Positions 54,501 to 63,317 of a stretch of DNA of 64,000 bases are shown in pieces. The DNA is taken from assembly GCA_037501455.1 (NCBI GenBank), contig CM074856.1:15025001-15089000 (forward strand), given 5' to 3'. Numbering within the stretch: the stretch's first letter is position 1; each line of letters starts with the position of its first letter. A program made the translations under genes and the position numbers. Source of the DNA: Lantana camara (Eukaryota; Streptophyta; Magnoliopsida; Lamiales; Verbenaceae). The notes under the pieces were generated by a model. It did no database searches and was not told the DNA's origin. It saw only the letters and a list, made by a program, of their open reading frames with translations.

Positions 54501-55853
54501 ATGAGACCTCAAGGAGGCAGAAATTCCTCTAATAGAGGAAGAGGTGAAAGAACTATTGCCCAATTTGGCAATCAAAAGCTTATAGCTGAAAATATTGCAA
54601 ATATTTCATCATCCTCAAGTAATACACCAAAGGATGATCCCCTATACAAGGAATTCCTAGCTTATAAAGCTAAGCAGGAGAGTAATACTCAAACTGCTCC
54701 AACCTACGCTAATATTGTAGGAGATGAAGAAATTGATTCATCTGAATTACCATATGAGCAAAATACTCATAAAGAGGTAATATTCCTCCTTGAAGATAAA
54801 GATTTGAGATGGAAAGATAATATCTGGCATCTCATGCAGAGATATTTGGATACTGCATCCTTTACTGCTGGTTCATATAAACAGCGAACTCATTTTGAGA
54901 ATATACTCAAAGTGACAGGATCCTGTGAATTTACTCATTATTTTGCAGGAAAACAAACTAAAGTTTATAGCTTTAGTAAGGTGATTATCAAGCAGATAAT
55001 ATCTGCTGAAGAGTGGGGAATAAGTACACTCAGAGAAAGAGAATATAGTCTCCAAAATTCCCAAGTCAAAATTAAATTTAATTATTGGGATTATATTGAA
55101 GCATTTAATAAAGCATTTCTTTATCAGAATGAGCTTCATAAACATTCATGGTTTTTCAAAATCTGTCCAAACGTTTATAACAAGGACATTCCAAATTGGT
55201 TATACCAATGGTGGCTTAATTTTGGCCCTACAGCAAAAATTTTGCCAAATAATTTTCAGGAATTAAATTCTCAATGGGTAGAAATTTCTCCCAAAATTCT
55301 TGATGCTCAAAACAATGGAAAATGGATTGAAGGAATGCCTTTTCTCCATTTCTTTACTGAATTTAGTATCCCTTGGATTTGGAAATGGGAACCAGAGTTG
55401 GGAGAAACTCAACAGAAGATACCTTGTTTATTCAGAACTTTTTATACTAAGTTCTGGAAGAAAATGCTTGCTCTTAATAAAGAAGGAAGCTTGGAAGGCC
55501 AAGAGACCATTGATAATATCAAAACAAAAATTCATGAATATATTATTCAGGAGGAACAGAATACCACTCCCAGTCCATTTGAATATATTTCAAAGAAATT
55601 ATATTTCCAGAAGGGACAAGTTTCAGATGAAGAAAAAGTGGCTTCCTATCTTAAGGAAGTAAAGAAAGATTTAATGAAAAATCTAAGCTTTGATACACAT
55701 TCCACTGCCTCTATGGATACATTATCCAATGATGATTATTGTCCAGCTGGTGAAGCCCAGAATCCTTATGAGGATATGTTCGAAGATTTGGACCAAGTTA
55801 TTCAAAAATATTTGAATAAAGAAGGAAAAGGAAAAGACAAAGTGGGATCCTAA
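54501..55853 (+). CDS. ORF5, 450-residue viral protein, unknown (transactivator position)
   Basis: ATG 54501 directly follows TGATATTTCAGG, again acceptor-like. The N-terminus is basic and RG-rich (MRPQGGRNSSNRGRG). The middle is rich in Trp and aromatic residues (NWLYQWWLNFGP, IPWIWKWEPELGE), and the C-terminus is acidic then Lys-rich. Its place after RT, before the intergenic promoter, is that of the caulimovirus ORF VI transactivator, but I cannot see that family's motifs. The frame is intact in both copies with two residue differences. Function is unassigned. Confidence 0.75.
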   Translation: MRPQGGRNSSNRGRGERTIAQFGNQKLIAENIANISSSSSNTPKDDPLYKEFLAYKAKQESNTQTAPTYANIVGDEEIDSSELPYEQNTHKEVIFLLEDKDLRWKDNIWHLMQRYLDTASFTAGSYKQRTHFENILKVTGSCEFTHYFAGKQTKVYSFSKVIIKQIISAEEWGISTLREREYSLQNSQVKIKFNYWDYIEAFNKAFLYQNELHKHSWFFKICPNVYNKDIPNWLYQWWLNFGPTAKILPNNFQELNSQWVEISPKILDAQNNGKWIEGMPFLHFFTEFSIPWIWKWEPELGETQQKIPCLFRTFYTKFWKKMLALNKEGSLEGQETIDNIKTKIHEYIIQEEQNTTPSPFEYISKKLYFQKGQVSDEEKVASYLKEVKKDLMKNLSFDTHSTASMDTLSNDDYCPAGEAQNPYEDMFEDLDQVIQKYLNKEGKGKDKVGS

Positions 55854-55925
55854 AAAATTGATAGGCCAACCACTTTTCAAATACCATTTGCGGAAAAGAT
55901 AGTTGCCCGCTGTTTTGTTTGCCGT

Positions 55926-55959
55926 GGTTTTAATAAAGTAACCAGGGTTTTAATAAAGT
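55926..55959 (+). repeat. 20-bp direct repeat containing AATAAA
   Basis: GGTTTTAATAAAGT at 55926-55939 and 55946-55959, just after ORF5. Each contains AATAAA, so they could act in 3' end formation. Confidence 0.7.
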
Positions 55960-56011
55960 TGTACTCTGCACATTCATAGTGGTGCAAATAGTTTAGATTA
56001 GTATTCAGTTC

Positions 56012-56045
56012 CGGATTTCAAATCCGAGAATTTTGTGTATTTATA
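56012..56045 (+). promoter_or_regulatory. Putative viral promoter: dyad plus TATA box
   Basis: CGGATTTCAAATCCG (56012-56026) is a perfect dyad. TATTTATA lies at 56038-56045. Transcription from about 56070 would give a leader of roughly 550 bases to ORF1 in the circular genome, similar to caulimoviruses. Confidence 0.5.
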
Positions 56046-56264
56046 GGTCTGTTTGCCACTGCATTAGGCAGAGCGAAAATTATCAAGTTTGTAAGTTTTT
56101 TAGTTTGTAAACAAATTAAATATTTTCTGAGTGAAAAATTTTGGATCCCTCCAAGATTGGTGTCAAGAATTAATAAGTAAGTTATTTTATTTTCAGTTCT
56201 TTACGTTTATATTTATGTTCTTTATCCTGCCGCCTAATATGGCTGGCTAATTCTCTTTGTGTTG

Positions 56265-56270
56265 AATAAA
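56265..56270 (+). terminator. Viral poly(A) signal of copy A
   Basis: AATAAA, about 220 bases after the TATA box and 35 bases before the A-tract. A poly(A) signal shortly downstream of the start site fits a terminally redundant pregenomic RNA. Confidence 0.55.
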
Positions 56271-56305
56271 ATCATGATGTTAAGATCAGTATTCATGGTG
56301 GATTG

Positions 56306-56584
56306 AAAAAAAAAAGCGGAAATAAATATATTGAATTAAAACATTTGTAAAGCCCATATCAAAAACCTTATACTGTACATGGTAGTTTTACAGAATTAAA
56401 TAAGCTATAGATATGATTCTTAACCAGTCATGGTGGCAAGCCCTAAAAACGCCTAAATCATGGCAACAAAACGGGCGAAACCAGACTTCGGTTTTAAATC
56501 TAATCTCGGCTTATTCGAATTCTAACCATCATAGAAATAAATTTTTTGATCTGGTACTTTTTTTTTTTTTTTTTTTTTTTTTTT
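56306..56584. other. Spacer at the centre of the inverted repeat
   Basis: 279 bp: A10 (56306-56315), GCGGAAATA plus 16 unmatched bases, inverted block X (56341-56556), C, then T27 (56558-56584). Read on the minus strand, copy B ends in A27, then G, then block X in the same sense as it precedes copy A. A short remnant of a second unit is therefore fused head-on to the tail of copy A. Confidence 0.85.
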
Positions 56585-57036
56585 CAATCCACCATGAATA
56601 CTGATCTTAACATCATGATTTTATTCAACACAAAGAGAATTAGCCAGCCATATTAGGCGGCAGGATAAAGAACATAAATATAAACGTAAAGAACTGAAAA
56701 TAAAATAACTTACTTATTAATTCTTGACACCAATCTTGGAGGGATCCAAAATTTTTCACTCAGAAAATATTTAATTTGTTTACAAACTAGAAAACTTACA
56801 AACTTGATAATTTTCGCTCTGCCTAATGCAGTGGCAAACAGACCTATAAATACACAAAATTCTCGGATTTGAAATCCGGAACTGAATACTAATCTAAACT
56901 ATTTGCACCACTATGAATGTGCAGAGTACAACTTTATTAAAACCCTGGTTACTTTATTAAAACCACGGCAAACAAAACAGCGGGCAACTATCTTTTCCGC
57001 AAATGGTATTTGAAAAGTGGTTGGCCTATCAATTTT

Positions 57037-58389
57037 TTAGGATCCCACTTTGTCTTTTCCTTTTCCTTCTTTATTCAAATATTTTTGAATAACTTGGTCC
57101 AAATCTTCGAACATATCCTCATAAGGATTCTGGGCTTCACCAGCTGGACAATAATCATCATTGGATAATGTATCCATAGAGGCAGTGGAATGTGTATCAA
57201 AGCTTAGATTTTTCATTAAATCTTTCTTTACTTCCTTAAGATAGGAAGCCACTTTTTCTTCATCTGAAACTTGTCCCTTCTGGAAATATAATTTCTTTGA
57301 AATATATTCAAATGGACTGGGAGTGGTATTCTGTTCCTCCTGAATAATATATTCATGAATTTTTGTTTTGATATTATCAATGGTCTCTTGGCCTTCCAAG
57401 CTTCCTTCTTTATTAAGAGCAAGCATTTTCTTCCAGAACTTAGTATAAAAAGTTCTGAATAAACAAGGTATCTTCTGTTGAGTTTCTCCCAACTCTGGTT
57501 CCCATTTCCAAATCCAAGGGATACTAAATTCAGTAAAGAAATGGAGAAAAGGCATTCCTTCAATCCATTTTCCATTGTTTTGAGCATCAAGAATTTTGGG
57601 AGAAATTTCTACCCATTGAGAATATAATTCCTGAAAATTATTTGGCAAAATTTTTGCTGTAGGGCCAAAATTAAGCCACCATTGGTATAACCAATTTGGA
57701 ATGTCCTTGTTATAAACGTTTGGACAGATTTTGAAAAACCATGAATGTTTATGAAGCTCATTCTGATAAAGAAATGCTTTATTAAATGCTTCAATATAAT
57801 CCCAATAATTAAATTTAATTTTGACTTGGGAATTTTGGAGACTATATTCTCTTTCTCTGAGTGTACTTATTCCCCACTCTTCAGCAGATATTATCTGCTT
57901 GATAATCACCTTACTAAAGCTATAAACTTTAGTTTGTTTTCCTGCAAAATAATGAGTAAATTCACAGGATCCTGTCACTTTGAGTATATTCTCAAAATGA
58001 GTTCGCTGTTTATATGAACCAGCAGTAAAGGATGCAGTATCCAAATATCTCTGCATGAGATGCCAGATATTATCTTTCCATCTCAAATCTTTATCTTCAA
58101 GGAGGAATATTACCTCTTTATGAGTATTTTGCTCATATGGTAATTCAGATGAATCAATTTCTTCATCTCCTACAATATTAGCGTAGGTTGGAGCAGTTTG
58201 AGTATTACTCTCCTGCTTAGCTTTATAAGCTAGGAATTCCTTGTATAGGGGATCATCCTTTGGTGTATTACTTGAGGATGATGAAATATTTGCAATATTT
58301 TCAGCTATAAGCTTTTGATTGCCAAATTGGGCAATAGTTCTTCCACCTCTTCCTCTATTAGAGGAATTTCTGCCTCCTTGAGGTCTCAT
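57037..58389 (-). CDS. ORF5 of copy B, unknown viral protein
   Basis: 450 residues, the same as ORF5 of copy A except Gly for Glu in the N-terminal GRGxRTIAQ and Tyr for Asn in FQELxSQWVE. The acceptor-like TATTTCAGG before the ATG is conserved. See copy A for the description. Two open copies argue that the protein is real. Confidence 0.75.
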   Translation of the reverse strand: MRPQGGRNSSNRGRGGRTIAQFGNQKLIAENIANISSSSSNTPKDDPLYKEFLAYKAKQESNTQTAPTYANIVGDEEIDSSELPYEQNTHKEVIFLLEDKDLRWKDNIWHLMQRYLDTASFTAGSYKQRTHFENILKVTGSCEFTHYFAGKQTKVYSFSKVIIKQIISAEEWGISTLREREYSLQNSQVKIKFNYWDYIEAFNKAFLYQNELHKHSWFFKICPNVYNKDIPNWLYQWWLNFGPTAKILPNNFQELYSQWVEISPKILDAQNNGKWIEGMPFLHFFTEFSIPWIWKWEPELGETQQKIPCLFRTFYTKFWKKMLALNKEGSLEGQETIDNIKTKIHEYIIQEEQNTTPSPFEYISKKLYFQKGQVSDEEKVASYLKEVKKDLMKNLSFDTHSTASMDTLSNDDYCPAGEAQNPYEDMFEDLDQVIQKYLNKEGKGKDKVGS

Positions 58390-58407
58390 CCTGAAATATC
58401 AATAGGA

Positions 58408-58716
58408 TTAAGCTATTAGCTTTTGTAATTTATTTTTTACAGCTATAAGCTCTTTTTCATCTTCCTCAATATAATGATCCAGACTATGATCCATATTAAG
58501 ATAAAAACATAAAGATTTAGTTTGCTCAATTTGAGCTTCCAAATATTTCTGCCAAGCTATAAGCTTAGGAATTAATAGTTTATGACGCCAGACCGTATCA
58601 AGTCCAGGTGGTTTAATATTAGTCCTGATATCAAAGGGACCAATTAAAGGGGGATCGAATTCATATTTGAATTCTGCCCAATTTTTCAAATTTATCTTCT
58701 TATTAGAAGATTCCAT
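58408..58716 (-). CDS. ORF4 of copy B, coiled-coil protein
   Basis: 102 residues, identical to copy A from the ATG at 58716. A single base difference upstream (AAGG in copy A, AATG here) creates an in-frame ATG at 58752, which would add 12 residues (MKSLIILFNFAG) and overlap ORF3. The ATG at 58716, just after TTTTGCAGGT, remains the likely start. Confidence 0.7.
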   Translation of the reverse strand: MESSNKKINLKNWAEFKYEFDPPLIGPFDIRTNIKPPGLDTVWRHKLLIPKLIAWQKYLEAQIEQTKSLCFYLNMDHSLDHYIEEDEKELIAVKNKLQKLIA

Positions 58717-58726
58717 ACCTGCAAAA

Positions 58727-59020
58727 TTAAACAATATAATAAGTGATTTCATTTAAAAGTCTTTCATGATTATCAATACTAGTATTAACATTCATACTAG
58801 CATAAGTATAACTACTTTTCCTGGTGATATAATCCAGATTATTCCTTGGATCAAGAATTTCATGAATCCTATTATCCCAATAGATAACATTCTTCTCATG
58901 CTCTCTAGCAAGAAATACTAAATATTTCACATAATTGTGAAATTTCTTGGCTCTTTCCCAATTGATGTTTCTATCAATATTGTGGGAAGATGATTCTGTT
59001 AATCTCCGAGGATTACACAT
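58727..59020 (-). CDS. ORF3 of copy B, small protein
   Basis: 97 residues from ATG 59020. It differs from copy A by Asn for Lys near the C-terminus. The start overlaps the ORF2 stop as ATGTGTAA and follows TATTTACAGG. Confidence 0.7.
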   Translation of the reverse strand: MCNPRRLTESSSHNIDRNINWERAKKFHNYVKYLVFLAREHEKNVIYWDNRIHEILDPRNNLDYITRKSSYTYASMNVNTSIDNHERLLNEITYYIV

Positions 59021-62000
59021 CCTGTAAATATTCACGAGTTAAAAAATCAGGAAGACTATTGTCAGTTCCTTTTTTATAAATAATATCAAAATCAAAAGGA
59101 GCTAATTGAGCCTGCCATCTAGCAAACATTTGCTTAGAAACTTCATGATCAAAATTTTTATTAAACATGTATTTGGCTGCTTGACAATCTGTCTTAATAA
59201 TAAATTTCTGATTATATAAATCATCTTGAAATTTCAAAACACATTTAAGAATAGCTAAAATCTCTTTAGCTATAGTGGCATAGTTTTTCTGACTGTCTTT
59301 CCACTTCCCAGAGTGGAATCTAACAAGATATTCTTGTTTATTATAAGGAGATATTTGTTTAAGAATTCCTCCATATCCTATCTCAGAGGCATCAGTCTCT
59401 ATAATCTTATCCCAATTAGGATTAGCAAGCATTAAACAAGGTAAATTTATAACTCTACTCTTAATTGTTTTAATAGCCTGAGTATGATTCTCAGTCCAAG
59501 GTTTTGGATTCTTCTTTAATCTATCATAAAGAATTGCTGTATCCTCAGCAAGATTTTTATAATAAGGAGAAATATAATTCAAACTCCCAAGAAACCTTTG
59601 GAGTTGAGTTTTATCAGTAATTTGATTGGGAAATTTTGAAGCAAATTCTATACTTCTATTAATTGGAATTATTTTTCCTTTTTCAATATTATGGCCTAAA
59701 AATCTTATTTTAGTCTGGAAAAGAAGCATTTTTGGCTTAGATATAACCAAACCATTTTGAATAACAATTTTCTTGAATATATCAAGATGTTTAAAATGAC
59801 TTTCAATATTTTTTGAAAATACTAAAATATCATCAATATAAACAATTATGAAATCACTATAAGGATTAAAAATATCATTCATAATATTTTGAAATTCTGA
59901 AGGGGCATTTTTCAACCCAAAAGGCATGACTTTCCACTCATATTGTCCAAAAGGAACATTAAAAGCGGTTTTATAAATATCTTTATTATGAATTTGGATT
60001 TGCCAATATCCTGATTTTAAATCAAATTTGGAAAATATTAAAGCATCATAAAGTCTATCCAATAAATCCTTTTTATTAGGGATCGGATATCTTATCCATT
60101 TGAGAGCAGTATTAAGAGGTTTGTAATTAATGACTAACCTCGGAACTCCTCTTTCTTGCTCAGCTTTTTTATTTACATAGAAAGCTGTACATGACCAAGG
60201 GGATTTAGAGGGTTTTATTAACCCTTTGTTTTGAAGAGATTCAATCTCTTTTTTGCAAAGATCTAAATAATCTTTATTCATTTGACAAGGTCTTGCCTTT
60301 GTAGGAATTTTCCTTTCATCAAATTCTTCCTCATAAGGAAGAGAAACTATATGTTTCTTTCTATCCCAAAAGGCATTGGGATGATCATTACATATTTGTA
60401 AAGAGAATTGATTATAAAGAAATTTAATTTTTTCTTGTAATTTAACATTTTTCAAAATATTATCAATATTATTGAAATTAATTTCTTGTTTAAGAAAATT
60501 AATTTGGTTTTCTTTTCTTTCAATCAAAGAATCCTTTATTTGGTTTAAAACTCTAGTAAAGGGTTCAATAATGAATTGGAAAGATATTTCTTTTCCTTCA
60601 AAAGTTCCAATAAAACCTTTTTCATCAATATTTTTTATGGGAAATATTTTTTTTAAAAAAGGTGTCCCCAGTATAACTTGGTTGGTAATATTTTTAACCA
60701 AAAGAAAACTATTAGGAATGCAAACTTTATTTTTGCAAATATAAGCTTTGGGAATTTTATAATTAATTTTCATTTTTTGACCATTGGCAGCACTTATAGA
60801 ATGAGTGGTTTTATGAAAATACCTGGTTGGAATAATGCCTTCCTGGATACAATTTAAATCTGCACCACTATCAACAAGAGCTATAAGATCTTGTTTATAA
60901 TTTCCATCAATTAAAAGAGAAATTTTTATAAACCATTTTTGGGATATAACCATTTCAAGGGTTGAAAGAAAATTATCTTCTTCTGAAAAAGTAATTTGAT
61001 TTTCTTCCTCTTCCTCAATATAAACTTGTTTTCCACGGCTTATTTCCAGCCTGAAAATTCTTTCTTCAAGATGTTTATTATCATTTTTCAAATCTTTTAT
61101 CTCTTTTTTAAGATTTTGAATCTCCAGAGATAAATCAATTTTAGTAGAAGGATGATTGAAAGTTTGTCTTCTTTTTAAAATTTTTTGAACTTCTGCCATA
61201 GTATATGGTTCTGAATTTCTAGGAAGATTTTGATCTAAATTATTAGGATTTGAATTATTAATCTGATCAATGATTTTTGATCTCAGATCAGGATCTTGAA
61301 TAGTTTTCAAAATATCAAGAATATTATCATTAGTAATAACATTTATTTCTTGGAATTGAGAAAGGATTTGATAAATAGTATCTTCTTCAGCATCAGAAGA
61401 TTCTGCCTGATTATCACAGGTTAAACCAATTTTACATGGTTCACATTCTTCTGATTCAGAAGAATCATTTTCATTTTCTAAAACTTCTAAATCATCTGAG
61501 TATAATGATTTTTCAGTTTCAGAATCTGAATTTAAAAGAATTTTGCAAAGAGTGTCTTTAATATTATCATCAACCTCTAAGCTTCTAATTTTCTTCTTAG
61601 TCCAACATTGATTAGCATAATGGCCAATCTTACCACATTTCCTACAAATAATAGGAGGACTATTAGTCTTCCTTTTTTCTCTTCTCATATTTCTCTTCTC
61701 CCTACGTTTTCGATGTTTATGCTTAGAAAACTCAGAAGATTTATGAAATTTCTTTCTTTTATTAGTCTTATCTTTATCTAAAGGAGGATTAGAAATCCCA
61801 AATTGATCACAAAATTGACCTAATTGTCTTCTTTCACTGATATTATGCTTTTTAATTTGTTGGTTTAACTTTATTTCATTGCATAAAGCTAATCCTTCTG
61901 TTTGACAAACAGCTATAAGCTGTCCATAATTATAACTATCATAGTTAATATTAACCTCTCCCTTCCTAAGGGTTTTACGAATCCTTTCTCCAAAAAGAGA

Positions 62001-63317
62001 AGGTAAGCCATCAATGAATTTGGACTTCCAATGAGTACTATTGGACTCAGGAAGTTCCATAACTCTACTAAGGAAAGTATCCTTATACCATCTAAAAGAA
62101 GTAAGAGATTTAATTCTAAAATTCTGGAGAAGAGTTCTGATATTATCACTATTTTCAGAAAATCTACCAGTAAAATGTTCAATAATATTAACAATCAAAG
62201 TATAAACAGCATCTTGGGTATCAATCCCATTTTCATTTTTAACAGTATTTATAACTTCCTGTTTATTAATATCAGTAAGATAATGATCCCACCAGCCTTT
62301 TAATTGACCAGTGAATCCAGCAATTATCATTTTGGCAATATCTTTATCTCTATTACCATTAGTCTTACAAATGGTGCTATACATAAGCATTCTATGAACA
62401 GTATTATAAATTTGTCTTTCAGCAAATCCATCTATATTCCATTCATAGATATTCTTACCACTGTAAGAATTATTAAATAAATACTCATTTTCTTCAAGAA
62501 GTATATCTTGAGGAGTAGGCCTAGGATAATAATACATCCTTTGAGTAGGCTTATCAGCATATCGAGAAAGTTTATTAACTTCATCCTTAACAGTATTATG
62601 AAAACTTTCATTATCAGACATACTGTCTGCAAATTCTTTATTAAGAGCACTAATTTTAAGCCCTTTAAATTTTTCATCCAGAATTTTTTCTAGATCAGTC
62701 ATAGATTTTAATTTAAAATCCTTGACTTCAGGAGGAGGTTGAACACTAGGAATAATTCTGCTAGATTCTCCCTGGAAATTCTCATTATTATTTTGAATTT
62801 TTAATTTCTTTATATCAAAAATGAGATTATCAACTCTTTTGCTTAGAGAAGAAATATTCTCTCCAAGGACAATTAAATACATATTGGTAAAATTATGTTG
62901 TTGAACCATATTGTTCATGTGCTGCAAAGTAATAGGTAAAGTATTATTTTCAAACAATTTTTGAAATGCATTATAAAACCTAATTTCATGACCTTTTTCT
63001 ATAGAAAAAGCATATGAAGGTGGAAAGTTTGTTTTCAAAATTTCTCCACTATGAGTGAGTTTATATTCTCTTTCAATAACAGAGATATGATTTTCAACAT
63101 ACTTGGTTATAAACCAAGGAACAAAAGATATTTTTAAATTTTTCTCAGAAAGATCTTTATAAAATTCTTCTTGAAATATTTTTCTATCATCCTTAGAAAA
63201 GTTTTCATAAAGCCATTTTTTAAAAGGTTCCCATTTAGGAAGATTAAAATCATTTTGAATTTGTTTTCTTGCCGGTGATCCCGGACTAAAATCAATTTTT
63301 GGTTTATTAATCATCAT
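59013..63317 (-). CDS. ORF2 of copy B, capsid-protease-RT-RNase H polyprotein
   Basis: 1434 residues with the zinc knuckle, DSG protease box, YIDD RT box and RNase H acidic residues at the same numbers as copy A. Three residue differences were seen: Asp for Asn in ITNxNILD, Ala for Val in IPKxYICK, and Tyr for His in ISPxNKQE. There is no stop or frameshift. Confidence 0.92.
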   Translation of the reverse strand: MMINKPKIDFSPGSPARKQIQNDFNLPKWEPFKKWLYENFSKDDRKIFQEEFYKDLSEKNLKISFVPWFITKYVENHISVIEREYKLTHSGEILKTNFPPSYAFSIEKGHEIRFYNAFQKLFENNTLPITLQHMNNMVQQHNFTNMYLIVLGENISSLSKRVDNLIFDIKKLKIQNNNENFQGESSRIIPSVQPPPEVKDFKLKSMTDLEKILDEKFKGLKISALNKEFADSMSDNESFHNTVKDEVNKLSRYADKPTQRMYYYPRPTPQDILLEENEYLFNNSYSGKNIYEWNIDGFAERQIYNTVHRMLMYSTICKTNGNRDKDIAKMIIAGFTGQLKGWWDHYLTDINKQEVINTVKNENGIDTQDAVYTLIVNIIEHFTGRFSENSDNIRTLLQNFRIKSLTSFRWYKDTFLSRVMELPESNSTHWKSKFIDGLPSLFGERIRKTLRKGEVNINYDSYNYGQLIAVCQTEGLALCNEIKLNQQIKKHNISERRQLGQFCDQFGISNPPLDKDKTNKRKKFHKSSEFSKHKHRKRREKRNMRREKRKTNSPPIICRKCGKIGHYANQCWTKKKIRSLEVDDNIKDTLCKILLNSDSETEKSLYSDDLEVLENENDSSESEECEPCKIGLTCDNQAESSDAEEDTIYQILSQFQEINVITNDNILDILKTIQDPDLRSKIIDQINNSNPNNLDQNLPRNSEPYTMAEVQKILKRRQTFNHPSTKIDLSLEIQNLKKEIKDLKNDNKHLEERIFRLEISRGKQVYIEEEEENQITFSEEDNFLSTLEMVISQKWFIKISLLIDGNYKQDLIALVDSGADLNCIQEGIIPTRYFHKTTHSISAANGQKMKINYKIPKAYICKNKVCIPNSFLLVKNITNQVILGTPFLKKIFPIKNIDEKGFIGTFEGKEISFQFIIEPFTRVLNQIKDSLIERKENQINFLKQEINFNNIDNILKNVKLQEKIKFLYNQFSLQICNDHPNAFWDRKKHIVSLPYEEEFDERKIPTKARPCQMNKDYLDLCKKEIESLQNKGLIKPSKSPWSCTAFYVNKKAEQERGVPRLVINYKPLNTALKWIRYPIPNKKDLLDRLYDALIFSKFDLKSGYWQIQIHNKDIYKTAFNVPFGQYEWKVMPFGLKNAPSEFQNIMNDIFNPYSDFIIVYIDDILVFSKNIESHFKHLDIFKKIVIQNGLVISKPKMLLFQTKIRFLGHNIEKGKIIPINRSIEFASKFPNQITDKTQLQRFLGSLNYISPYYKNLAEDTAILYDRLKKNPKPWTENHTQAIKTIKSRVINLPCLMLANPNWDKIIETDASEIGYGGILKQISPYNKQEYLVRFHSGKWKDSQKNYATIAKEILAILKCVLKFQDDLYNQKFIIKTDCQAAKYMFNKNFDHEVSKQMFARWQAQLAPFDFDIIYKKGTDNSLPDFLTREYLQDV

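Larger units (their letters stand above)
48204..56315 (+). mobile_element. Endogenous pararetrovirus (Caulimoviridae-like), copy A
   Basis: About 8.1 kb from the start of the 216-bp block X to an A-tract (56306-56315). It holds leader, tRNA-Met primer site, ORF1 (movement protein), ORF2 (capsid, protease, RT, RNase H), ORF3, ORF4, ORF5, a TATA box and AATAAA. There is no integrase and no LTR, and a 30K-type movement protein is present, which fits Caulimoviridae and not an LTR retrotransposon. The length equals one circular genome of that family (roughly 7-9 kb). All five ORFs are open. The genus cannot be fixed from here. The order MP-CP-protease-RT is shared with petuvirus/florendovirus-type genomes, but there it is usually one ORF. 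Confidence 0.88.

Noticed and set aside
48488..55853. LTR retrotransposon
   Set aside because: There is no integrase and no direct LTRs, and a 30K-type movement protein is present. A pararetrovirus explains all three.
48204..56556. DNA transposon with 216-bp terminal inverted repeats carrying viral genes
   Set aside because: No target duplication was found at the ends. Block X lies next to the A-tract of copy B in the same sense as it precedes copy A, which is better explained as viral leader sequence in a fused genome.
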